This document shows positions 8,848 through 15,675 of a stretch of 18,658 bases of DNA, piece after piece. This DNA comes from an uncultured Lachnospiraceae bacterium (GTDB lineage Bacteria; Bacillota; Clostridia; Lachnospirales; Lachnospiraceae), in the NCBI GenBank assembly GCA_947177925.1, contig CAMWWJ010000022.1:1-18658 (forward strand), given 5' to 3'. The position numbers and the translations under genes are program-made. The notes beneath the pieces are model-generated. The model did no database searches and was not told the DNA's origin. It worked only from the letters and a program-made list of their open reading frames with translations. Position 1 is the stretch's first letter, and each line of letters opens with the position of its first letter.

Positions 8848-9810
8848 TTATGCCTTATATCCGGGCATTTGCTTTGCAATTTCCTTGGACAGATTGTTCA
8901 ATACATCATGATATGTACCGGACATGGTACAACCTGCCGCCCTGACATGACCACCGCCGCCAAAATAAGCCGCTACCTTTGAAACATCCACCGCCCCGCA
9001 GGAGCGTAAGCTGACCTTATATTCCAGGGTGCCCGTTTCGTACATAAAAATGGCACATTCCACCCCTTTTACCACACGAAGCTGATTTACAATGCCCTCA
9101 AAATCTTTGGAATCCGCCTGATAAAAAGCCATCAGCTTTTGATCGATCATGCTGGCAATGCACTTGCCGTCCATAAACAAAATGCTTTCCAACAAAGCCC
9201 TTCCCAAAATCTGATTCTGCACATAGGTCTTTTCATAAAAGGTCTCATCAATGAGCTTTGGAAAATCAAATCCATATTCCAACAGCTCGGCAGCTATGCG
9301 AAGGGTCTTTGGGGAGGTATTGGAATACTGGAACACTCCCGTATCGTGAATCATTCCTATATAGATGCTTTTTGCTATCTGCTCATCCAGATTTTCTTTT
9401 CCAATGACCTCATAAACAAGCTCAGCCGTAGAACCGGCTGTGGCTGCTACGTAATTTACATCACAGCCAGTTCCCGGATTGCTGATATGATGGTCAATAT
9501 TGATTGTCTTTTTCGCCCTTTTTGCATAGTCTTCTGCAAATCCGATCCGTTCCTGTATGCTGTCCAAAATAAAGAACACATCAAATTCTGTCTGCTTTTC
9601 ATAGGTCCCGGTCATTTTTTCATAGCCGGGCAGATCGGCAAATACAGCGGCTGGTTTTTCTAACAACACTTCAACCTGCACGCCTGGCAATGCTTTTTTC
9701 AAATATTGATATAATGCGCTGACAGAACCTGTACAATCCCCATCCGGGCGAACATGCCCGCCGATGCCGATTATTTGGGCGCCTTTACATTCTTCTATAA
9801 TATTGATCAT
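8848..9810 (-). CDS. nrnA: DHH/DHHA1 bifunctional oligoribonuclease and pAp phosphatase (NrnA-like)
   Basis: A 320-residue DHH phosphoesterase. In NrnA, enzymes of this type degrade 2-5-nt RNAs and dephosphorylate pAp, the by-product of sulfate assimilation and coenzyme transfer. Metal-binding motifs are intact: HVRPDGDC (His19, Asp23, Asp25), ILDS (Asp83), IDHHIS (Asp106-His107-His108) and MIHDTGVF (Asp156). The C-terminal DHHA1 domain has the RNA-binding GGGGHVRAAG at 284-293. The start overlaps the rbfA stop by 4 nt (ATGA), with AGGTG about 8 nt upstream, so the two are translationally coupled. Position between rbfA and truB is common in Clostridia and Bacilli. The exact substrate (nanoRNA, pAp or cyclic dinucleotide intermediates) is not decided by sequence alone. 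Confidence 0.93.
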   Translation of the reverse strand: MINIIEECKGAQIIGIGGHVRPDGDCTGSVSALYQYLKKALPGVQVEVLLEKPAAVFADLPGYEKMTGTYEKQTEFDVFFILDSIQERIGFAEDYAKRAKKTINIDHHISNPGTGCDVNYVAATAGSTAELVYEVIGKENLDEQIAKSIYIGMIHDTGVFQYSNTSPKTLRIAAELLEYGFDFPKLIDETFYEKTYVQNQILGRALLESILFMDGKCIASMIDQKLMAFYQADSKDFEGIVNQLRVVKGVECAIFMYETGTLEYKVSLRSCGAVDVSKVAAYFGGGGHVRAAGCTMSGTYHDVLNNLSKEIAKQMPGYKA

Positions 9811-10160
9811 ATTTTCGTCACCTCATCAATCTTTTTGGACATAGACACTCCATATGCAATGGACTGATCCATAATAAATGTGATTTCCGGTGTATTCCTT
9901 AAGTTAATTGTTTTTGCTACTCTATTTTTTATGAATCCTTCGGCACTTTTCAGGCCTGCCAGCGTATCTTCCTGGACTTTCTCATCTCCTAACACAGAAA
10001 TCCATGCCTTACAGGTTTTTAAATCCGGAGAAACCTCCACGGCAACCACAGAGGTTAAGGAGCTGATCCTGGGGTCCTTGATTTCTCCCCGGATCACATC
10101 CGCCAGCACCTTTTGCACCTCCCCGTTGATACGGGTATTCTTTAAACTGTTTTTTCTCAT
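9807..10160 (-). CDS. rbfA: 30S ribosome-binding factor A
   Basis: A 117-residue single KH-like domain protein needed for late 30S subunit maturation and cold adaptation; it binds near the 16S rRNA 5' helix (family knowledge). Typical features are the N-terminal RINGEVQKVLADVIRGEIKDPRI, the SVVAVEVSPDLKTCKAWISVLG core and the ending LRNTPEITFIMDQSIAYGVSM. Its AGGAGGG ribosome site overlaps the infB stop codon region, and the gene begins 8 nt after infB ends. The 3' end overlaps nrnA by 4 nt. Confidence 0.96.
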   Translation of the reverse strand: MRKNSLKNTRINGEVQKVLADVIRGEIKDPRISSLTSVVAVEVSPDLKTCKAWISVLGDEKVQEDTLAGLKSAEGFIKNRVAKTINLRNTPEITFIMDQSIAYGVSMSKKIDEVTKI

Positions 10161-10168
10161 ATTCCCTC

Positions 10169-12838
10169 CTAGCGGGGTACTTCTACCATAATATAGGCTT
10201 CTACGATATCAAGTTCTTTCATGCTGTCAAATCCCTCAAATACCAGACCGCATTCAAAGCCTGCTTTTACTTCCTTCACGTCATCCTTAAAACGTTTCAA
10301 TGATGCAAGCTCACCTTCATAAATCTGTTCGCCTTCTCTGGAAATCCGCACTTTACAGCCTCTTTCAAACCTTCCGTCAAGCACATAGGAGCCTGCAATG
10401 TTTCCTACTGCAGATGCCTTGAATATCTGGCGCACCTCTGCATGACCGATGACCTGCTCTTCAAAGATCGGGTCTAACATTCCCTTCATAGCAGCTTCCA
10501 CATCCTCGATTGCCTGATAGATGACCTTATAAAGACGTACGTCTACCCCTTCTCTTTCCGCAGTTGCTTTGGCAGTAGCATCCACCCTTACGTTAAAGCC
10601 GATAATAATTGCATTGGAAGTGCTTGCAAGCATAACGTCGGATTCGTTAATGGCACCTACGCCTCCATGAATGCATTTTACTATGACTTCTTCGTTAGAA
10701 AGCTTGGAAAGACTCTGTTTTACCGCTTCCACGCTACCCTGTACATCTGCTTTGATAATTAAGTTAAGTTCCTTTAAATTTCCTGTCTGAATCTGGGTAA
10801 ATAAATCATCCAGAGACATTTTTGATTTTGTTTCCTCTAACTTCTTCTCTTTATTCTGGGCAATAAAGGTCTCTGCAAAGCTTCTTGCCGTCTTATCGTT
10901 TTCATGAGCGATAAAGATTTCTCCTGCCCCCGGCACATCGGATAAACCTAATATTTCTACCGGAGTGGAAGGAGCTGCTTCCTTTACTCTTCTTCCCTTG
11001 TCGTCAATCATTGCCCTGATCTTTCCGTGACTGGCTCCTGCCGATACAAAGTCGCCTACCTTTAGTGTACCCTTTTGTACCAGAATTGTTGCAACCGGAC
11101 CTCTTCCTTTATCAAGCTCCGCCTCAATGACAAGACCCCTTGCACGACGCTTTGGATTTGCCTTTAATTCCAGAATATCCGCTGTCAGTAAAATCATTTC
11201 CAAAAGCTGCTCAATTCCTTCTCCGGATTTGGCGGAAACCGGTGCAAATACGGTAGAGCCACCCCAGTCTTCCGGAATCAGCTCATATTCTGCCAGCTCC
11301 TGTTTCACTCTGTCAATATTGGCATTTGGCTTGTCGATTTTATTTACTGCCACGATGATTTCAATTCCGGCAGCCTTTGCGTGGCTGATTGCTTCCACTG
11401 TCTGAGGCATGACGCCGTCATCAGCCGCTACTACCAGGATTGCAATATCCGTTGCATTGGCGCCACGCATACGCATGGAAGTAAATGCTTCGTGTCCCGG
11501 TGTATCCAAAAATGTGATTTTCTGTTCGTTGATGGTAACAGTATAGGCACCGATATGCTGCGTAATGCCCCCTGCTTCCCTGTCCGTTACATTGGTCTTA
11601 CGGATTGCATCCAACAGGGAAGTTTTTCCATGGTCTACGTGTCCCATAACGCAAATAACCGGGGGACGTACTTCCATGTTTTCTTCTGCCTCTTCTTCCT
11701 CTTTCAAAAGCTCTTCAATTACGTCTACTTTTACTTCTTTTTCACAGATAATCTCATACTCAATTGCAATTTCTTCAGCGGTTTCATAATCGATTTCCTG
11801 ATTTACCGTAACAATCTGTCCCTGAAGGAACAGCTTTTTCACAATTGCGGAAGGCTGAATCTTCATCTTTTCTGCCAGTTCCTTAATGGTCAGGCTTTCT
11901 GGAAGAGTGATTACCTTGATTTGCTCTTCTGCCTTTTCTTCCACTTTCTTTTCCGGCTTGATAAACTTGCCGGCTTTGTTCTTGCCTTTGATGTTTGCAT
12001 TATCCTCTTCGTAAATCAGATCCTTTTTGCTGCGCTTGTCGCGTTCCTGCCCTTGTCTGCGCTTTTCTTCATCCCTGCGCTTTTCCGGTTCCCCCATGGG
12101 AGCGTCAGAGAACGGCTTCTGAGGTTGAGGTTTTTTGTAGTTAGTCTTCTCCCCTGCATTTGGTCTGCCGCCTCTATCATTATTATTATAAGGCTTATTG
12201 CCACCCCTGTTAGGTGCACCGTCTCTGCGATTATCGTTATTTTTCTGATAGCCCTGATTATTGTTTCTTTCACTGTTTCCATTGCCTCGTCCCATTCCCT
12301 GTGGCTGATGGTTTCCGTCCTGGCGGTAATGATTCCTGGACTGCTCCTGCCTTTGATTGTCATTTTTTTGTGCAGTTCTTCTTGTATCATTGGAAGACGC
12401 TGCCGGCTCTGTTCTTTCTATCACTACAGGCTTTACAACAGGCTTTGGTACCTGAGGTCTGAATGGATTCAGTTCTTTTTCTGCCGGCTTACCTGGTCTG
12501 TTTTTCTGCGTTCTCTGTCCCCCCTGGGATTTTTGTCCACCGCCCTGTGGTCTGGCTCCCGGCATTTTACTATTATGGGGATTGCTCACAAAAATGATGC
12601 TCTTCTTTTTCTTTGCGGGCTCCGACTTTGCTTCTGTTCTTGCTTCCGCTTTTGGAGCTGTCTCCTTAGGAGTTTCTTTATTGACGGAAAAAGCTTTTCT
12701 TACCATTTCCACGGTGTCTTCTTCTATGGTGTTCATATGGCTTTTGGCTTCAATTCCTTTCTCCGCCAGAAAGGTAAGAATTTCCTTGTTTGTTTTATCT
12801 ATTTCTTTTGCCAGTTCATATATTTTCATTTTGGCCAT
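10169..12838 (-). CDS. infB: Translation initiation factor IF-2
   Basis: An 889-residue GTPase that places initiator fMet-tRNA on the 30S subunit and drives 50S joining. Residues 1-50 form the IF2_N helical domain (MAKMKIYELAKEI). Residues about 55-300 are a low-complexity linker rich in Asn, Gln, Arg, Gly, Lys and Pro. A second IF2_N domain lies at about 310-365. The G domain has G1 GHVDHGKT (399-406), G2 GGITQHIG (423-430), G3 DTPGH (445-449), G4 NKID (499-502) and a G5 SAK. Domains II, III and the C-terminal fMet-tRNA-binding domain follow, ending in IMVEVPR. GGAGG sits 8-9 nt before the ATG. Internal starts giving a shorter IF2, as in enterobacteria, cannot be judged. It lies between ylxQ and rbfA. 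Confidence 0.98.
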   Translation of the reverse strand: MAKMKIYELAKEIDKTNKEILTFLAEKGIEAKSHMNTIEEDTVEMVRKAFSVNKETPKETAPKAEARTEAKSEPAKKKKSIIFVSNPHNSKMPGARPQGGGQKSQGGQRTQKNRPGKPAEKELNPFRPQVPKPVVKPVVIERTEPAASSNDTRRTAQKNDNQRQEQSRNHYRQDGNHQPQGMGRGNGNSERNNNQGYQKNNDNRRDGAPNRGGNKPYNNNDRGGRPNAGEKTNYKKPQPQKPFSDAPMGEPEKRRDEEKRRQGQERDKRSKKDLIYEEDNANIKGKNKAGKFIKPEKKVEEKAEEQIKVITLPESLTIKELAEKMKIQPSAIVKKLFLQGQIVTVNQEIDYETAEEIAIEYEIICEKEVKVDVIEELLKEEEEAEENMEVRPPVICVMGHVDHGKTSLLDAIRKTNVTDREAGGITQHIGAYTVTINEQKITFLDTPGHEAFTSMRMRGANATDIAILVVAADDGVMPQTVEAISHAKAAGIEIIVAVNKIDKPNANIDRVKQELAEYELIPEDWGGSTVFAPVSAKSGEGIEQLLEMILLTADILELKANPKRRARGLVIEAELDKGRGPVATILVQKGTLKVGDFVSAGASHGKIRAMIDDKGRRVKEAAPSTPVEILGLSDVPGAGEIFIAHENDKTARSFAETFIAQNKEKKLEETKSKMSLDDLFTQIQTGNLKELNLIIKADVQGSVEAVKQSLSKLSNEEVIVKCIHGGVGAINESDVMLASTSNAIIIGFNVRVDATAKATAEREGVDVRLYKVIYQAIEDVEAAMKGMLDPIFEEQVIGHAEVRQIFKASAVGNIAGSYVLDGRFERGCKVRISREGEQIYEGELASLKRFKDDVKEVKAGFECGLVFEGFDSMKELDIVEAYIMVEVPR

Positions 12839-12859
12839 GCTTACTACCTCCGATTCTTT

Positions 12860-13165
12860 CTATACTGTCTGCAGATGCTTTTTTATGGCATCCGCAAGTC
12901 CCTGATCCGTAACTGCCAGTGAAGCTCTCATTTCTTTTCCAAGGCTGTGTCCCAGTTCTTCTTTCGTTCCGAAAACATAATAGGAAACCTTGTAAAAATC
13001 ACACATATTCCGAAACATTTTCTTTGTATTGTCCGATGCATCCTCTGCCACGATCACCATGTATGCTTTATAAGATTTCACCATCTTTTCTGTCATGAAT
13101 TCGCCGCTCACCAGATTCCGTCCCCGATTGGCAATTCCAAGCAGGGAAAATACTTTATTCTTCAC
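12860..13165 (-). CDS. ylxQ: L7Ae/L30e-family RNA-binding protein YlxQ
   Basis: A predicted 101-residue L7Ae-type protein; in Firmicutes such proteins bind kink-turn RNA, and YlxQ's cellular target is not settled. The sequence KNKVFSLLGIANRGRNLVSGEF at the N-terminus and YKAYMVIVAEDASDNTKKMF are typical of the family. The frame is open further upstream to an ATG giving 115 residues, but that would push about 40 nt into ylxR with non-homologous residues. The GTG at 13165 gives the family's normal N-terminus, so I prefer it. It overlaps the ylxR stop by 11 nt, with AAAGGAG (13 nt upstream) and GAAGAGG (3 nt upstream) as imperfectly spaced ribosome sites; coupling to ylxR is likely. infB begins 21 nt later. 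Confidence 0.88.
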   Translation of the reverse strand: MKNKVFSLLGIANRGRNLVSGEFMTEKMVKSYKAYMVIVAEDASDNTKKMFRNMCDFYKVSYYVFGTKEELGHSLGKEMRASLAVTDQGLADAIKKHLQTV

Positions 13166-13427
13166 AGTCCTCTTCAAACTCCTTTTGCAGATTATCGTAT
13201 ACCTCATTTGGAATACTCATTTTGAAAGAACGTTCCAGGCCTTTGCTTTTCCTTGCTTTCAATAAACATTCTCTGGAATTACAAAGATATGCGCCTCTTC
13301 CGTTTTTCTTTCCGGTTTTATCTAAAACAAATTCATTTTCTGTGGTTTTTAAAATACGAAGCATTTCTTTTTTGCTTTTCATTTCACCACAGCCAACGCA
13401 TTGTCTTAAAGGGATTTTTTTACTCAT
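13155..13427 (-). CDS. ylxR: YlxR-family nucleoid/RNA-binding protein
   Basis: A 90-residue YlxR (DUF448) protein. The N-terminal LRQCVGCGEMKSKKEMLRI and the GRGAYLC motif are family hallmarks; the Cys residues (9-13 region and YLCNSRECL) resemble a metal- or RNA-binding fold. Bacillus YlxR has been described both as a nucleoid-associated regulator and as a modulator of RNase P (RnpM), so an RNA-related role is plausible. It overlaps the nusA stop by 4 nt (ATGA) and ylxQ by 11 nt, indicating translational coupling across nusA-ylxR-ylxQ. Confidence 0.95.
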   Translation of the reverse strand: MSKKIPLRQCVGCGEMKSKKEMLRILKTTENEFVLDKTGKKNGRGAYLCNSRECLLKARKSKGLERSFKMSIPNEVYDNLQKEFEEDCEE

Positions 13428-14608
13428 TCCTGTTCCTCTTCCACTACAGGCGCTTCCTCATAGGACTCTTCGTATTCCTCCGGATATTCTTCTGCATATC
13501 CTTCCTCATACTCTTCGCCGTCATATTCCTCATATTCGTCATCCATGTAATCTTCATAACGGAAGCCTTCCGCATCCTTTGCCTGAGTCTCGCTCTTAAT
13601 ATCGATCTTGTATCCGGTCAGTCTTGCTGCAAGCCTTGCGTTCTGTCCTTCCTTACCGATTGCCAGTGATAACTGATAATCCGGCACTACCACTTTTGCG
13701 GTTTTTTCTTCCGGATCGGCAAATACCGCTACAATCTTGGCAGGAGACAATGCATTTTGAATCAGGTTGCCCGGATTTTCATCCCAGTTGATAATGTCGA
13801 TTTTTTCTCCCCGCAATTCCTCTACAATGGAATTTACTCTGGCTCCGTTTAAGCCCACACAGGCTCCTACCGGATCTACGTTAGGGTCCTTTGACCATAC
13901 TGCCATTTTTGTACGGCTTCCCGCTTCCCTTGCAATGCTCATGATTTCAACTGTTCCATCAGCAATTTCCGCCACCTCTGATTCAAACAGGCGCTTTACC
14001 AGTTCCGGGTGGGTACGGCTTACTAAAATGCGGGGTCCTTTTGGTGTATTCTTTACTTCCAGTATATATACCTTAATTCTCTCGGTAGGCTTAAAATATT
14101 CTCCCTTTACCTGTTCGCTTTCATTTAAGATGGCATCTGCCTTTCCTAAATTGATGCTGATGTTTCTTCCCACATATCGTTGTACGATACCAGTAATCAC
14201 ATCTTTTTCTTTTTCAAAATACTGATTGTAGATAACACTTCTTTCTTCTTCCCGGATTTTCTGTAAAATCACGTTTTTCGCATTCTGGGTTGCAATACGT
14301 CCAAATTCTTTGGAACGAATTTCTACTTTTATAGTCTCACCCAGCTCCGGATTTTTCTTATAATTCTTTGCATCCTCCAAAGAAATCTCAAGGCAGTCAT
14401 CCTCCACCTCTTCCACCACGGTCTTTTCTGCTGTTACGAGAAAGTCACAGGTTTCACGGTTCATTTCCACCACAATATTGTCCGCTTTTCCAAAATGGTT
14501 CTTACACGCAGTCAAAAGTGAATTTTCAATGGCTTCAAAAAGGGTTTCTTTACTGATTTCCTTTTCCTTTTCCAAAATATTCAGCGCTTCCATAAGTTCC
14601 TTGTTCAT
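13424..14608 (-). CDS. nusA: Transcription termination/antitermination factor NusA
   Basis: A 394-residue RNA polymerase-binding elongation factor that promotes pausing and intrinsic termination. Order: N-terminal RNAP-binding domain (1-125), S1 domain (about 134-200), KH1 (about 225-285, VGLNGARVNSIVEELRGEKI) and KH2 (about 300-342, with the IGKEGQ loop at 318-323). It lacks the C-terminal acidic AR repeats of proteobacterial NusA, as is usual in Firmicutes. Instead residues 351-394 form an unusual Tyr/Glu-rich tail with nine Tyr between 351 and 383. The start has an AGGAGG 13 nt upstream, a rather long spacing. An 86-nt gap separates it from rimP and ylxR overlaps its end by 4 nt. It is probably autoregulated through the operon leader terminator (inference). 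Confidence 0.97.
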   Translation of the reverse strand: MNKELMEALNILEKEKEISKETLFEAIENSLLTACKNHFGKADNIVVEMNRETCDFLVTAEKTVVEEVEDDCLEISLEDAKNYKKNPELGETIKVEIRSKEFGRIATQNAKNVILQKIREEERSVIYNQYFEKEKDVITGIVQRYVGRNISINLGKADAILNESEQVKGEYFKPTERIKVYILEVKNTPKGPRILVSRTHPELVKRLFESEVAEIADGTVEIMSIAREAGSRTKMAVWSKDPNVDPVGACVGLNGARVNSIVEELRGEKIDIINWDENPGNLIQNALSPAKIVAVFADPEEKTAKVVVPDYQLSLAIGKEGQNARLAARLTGYKIDIKSETQAKDAEGFRYEDYMDDEYEEYDGEEYEEGYAEEYPEEYEESYEEAPVVEEEQE

Positions 14609-14693
14609 TTTCTTCTCTTATCCTCCTATATCTGATTAATCTGGTTTGAATATTTTTTATTTCTTTATCTATTGCCTGTATCATACCTGCCAT
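14550..14693 (-). CDS. Possible 47-residue ORF between rimP and nusA
   Basis: An ATG 1 nt after the rimP stop opens a 47-codon frame that fills the 86-nt rimP-nusA gap and runs 59 nt into nusA in another frame. The N-terminal half is a basic, helix-like peptide (MAGMIQAIDKEIKNIQ, then RLIRYRRIREEN). The only ribosome-site candidate is a weak CTAGG from the rimP end. It may be chance, or a coupling peptide that carries ribosomes across the gap to nusA. I know no family for it. Confidence 0.2.
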   Translation of the reverse strand: MAGMIQAIDKEIKNIQTRLIRYRRIREENEQGTYGSAEYFGKGKGNQ

Positions 14694-14694
14694 C

Positions 14695-15159
14695 CTAGAA
14701 TTCCACATAAGGGCGAATCAGGGAAATCTGGGATTTCTCAAATACCCGCTCCTGTCCTTCTTCCAGTATGGTAACTGTATCCTTATCAAAAGCAGTTAAG
14801 GTTCCTACAAATTCCTTCTTCTTATCCACCATTTTATAGGTCCGGATTTCCACCTGCTTCTCCAGATTCCTTTCATAATCTTTTTCCTTTTTGATTGGAC
14901 GCAAAAGCCCTGGGCTGCTTACCTCCAGTATGTAAGCCTCACTTATATAATCCTCTCTGTCCAATATTTCCGACAAGGCACGACTTACCAGCTCGCAATC
15001 GTCAATGGTAATCCCTCCCGGCTTATCAATGTATGCACGAAGGTACCAGTTGCTTCCTTCCTTTACATATTCCACGTCCACCAGCTCAAAGCCGTTTGCT
15101 TCCACAATAGGAAGAAGCAGCTCTTCCGTTCTTGCCTCATAGCTTTCTTTTTTTGACAT
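14695..15159 (-). CDS. rimP: Ribosome maturation factor RimP
   Basis: A 154-residue protein that helps assemble the 30S subunit, chiefly around the S12/S19 regions (family knowledge). The N-terminal domain shows the ELVDVEYVKEGSNWYLRAYIDKPGGITIDDC signature elements and LEVSSPGLLRPI; the C-terminal domain (about 95-154) is the Sm-like barrel (KEFVGTLTAFDKDTVTI). Length is typical. The start has AAAGGAG 8 nt upstream. It is the first gene of the operon and lies about 37 nt after a strong leader terminator. Confidence 0.97.
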   Translation of the reverse strand: MSKKESYEARTEELLLPIVEANGFELVDVEYVKEGSNWYLRAYIDKPGGITIDDCELVSRALSEILDREDYISEAYILEVSSPGLLRPIKKEKDYERNLEKQVEIRTYKMVDKKKEFVGTLTAFDKDTVTILEEGQERVFEKSQISLIRPYVEF

Positions 15160-15196
15160 AGGCTTTACTCCTTTTTTGTACTGAAATGAAAATCAT

Positions 15197-15226
15197 ATAA
15201 AAAGAGTGGACTTGTGTCCACTCTTT
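15197..15226 (-). terminator. rimP: Intrinsic terminator (attenuator) in the rimP-nusA operon leader
   Basis: On the minus strand a perfect 11-bp stem (arms 15226-15216 and 15211-15201) with a 4-nt ACAA loop is followed by a five-T run (15204-15199 region) and further T/A. On the plus strand no T-run follows, so it acts in the direction of rimP. It sits between the predicted promoter and the rimP start codon, so every transcript from that promoter must pass it. I see no competing antiterminator arm in the roughly 20-nt segment before it. Confidence 0.8.
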
Positions 15227-15251
15227 ATGCAAGCATATTAAGTTCTACCAT

Positions 15252-15280
15252 AGGATAGCACTTGTTTTTTGAAAATGCAA
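15252..15280 (-). promoter_or_regulatory. Candidate promoter of the rimP-nusA-infB operon
   Basis: On the minus strand TTGCAT (15280-15275), a 17-nt spacer and TATCCT (15257-15252) with an extended -10 TG dinucleotide directly before it. The boxes match only 3/6 and 4/6, but spacing, the TGN and the AT-rich tract upstream (about 15285-15345) support it. A start near 15245 would place the terminator hairpin about 20 nt into the transcript. Confidence 0.5.
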
Positions 15281-15352
15281 GGGGTTTTCTGAGATTTTTA
15301 CAATTTTTCATTGAAAATTTTTTGAAGTATGGGGGATTTGGATAGGAGGGAC

Positions 15353-15510
15353 GTAGGAGCCGGCAGCTTATTTTATATAGAAGTCTTGCGGGCACGCTCT
15401 CGCTCTATGAAGACGTAGCAGTACTAACGCACCAAAATACGGTGCGTAAGGACTGACGCCTTCATCAAGGCCCAAAAGACTTCTATATAAAATAAGCTGC
15501 CGGCTCCTAC
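15353..15510. repeat. 158-nt palindromic element with perfect 35-bp inverted-repeat ends
   Basis: Arms 15353-15387 and 15476-15510 are exact reverse complements over 35 nt. The centre continues the palindrome: GGGC 15390-15393 with 15470-15473, ATGAAG 15407-15412 with 15460-15465, CGT 15414-15416 with 15456-15458, CAGT 15419-15422 with 15452-15455, and ACGCACC 15427-15433 with 15441-15447, around a 7-nt loop. That is about 59 pairs in one rod-like fold. It has no open frame, no T-run at either end and no obvious target duplication. It resembles a MITE or intergenic palindromic repeat, or a structured RNA; which of these is not shown by the sequence. No second copy is in the window. Confidence 0.75.
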
Positions 15511-15675
15511 TGGTTATGGAAATGCCCTATGTATGGGAAAGCTATATCAATCTGTTTTAGAGGGATCTTAAGAGAATTGCCACGGACGGCATCCATACCC
15601 TTCTCAAGGCTGTTTAGAAAAAGCGCCATTCAAAACACCGAAGCAAATCCACTCTCATCCCGCTGTTGCGTCCGC
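15511..15675. other. Unassigned 165-nt non-coding stretch after the GH25 gene
   Basis: This lies between the hydrolase stop codon and the palindromic element. I find no gene, promoter or terminator with a T-run. A modest fold is possible (GAGAA near 15572 with TTCTC near 15602, enclosing TGCC/GGCA), and GC content is higher than in the AT-rich rimP upstream region. It may belong with the palindrome as one composite element, but nothing in a single copy proves that. Confidence 0.35.

Noticed and set aside
11381..12922. 513-codon plus-strand open frame opposite infB
   Set aside because: Lies antisense to conserved IF2 domains with intact GTPase motifs; its Phe/Leu/Cys-rich composition is that of a shadow frame.
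15201..15226. Rho-independent terminator for a plus-strand gene
   Set aside because: The T-run exists only on the minus-strand side, and no plus-strand gene ends nearby.
15511..15675. tRNA or known riboswitch in the hydrolase-rimP interval
   Set aside because: No cloverleaf, T-loop or familiar riboswitch core was found on either strand; a covariance-model search would be needed to exclude it fully.
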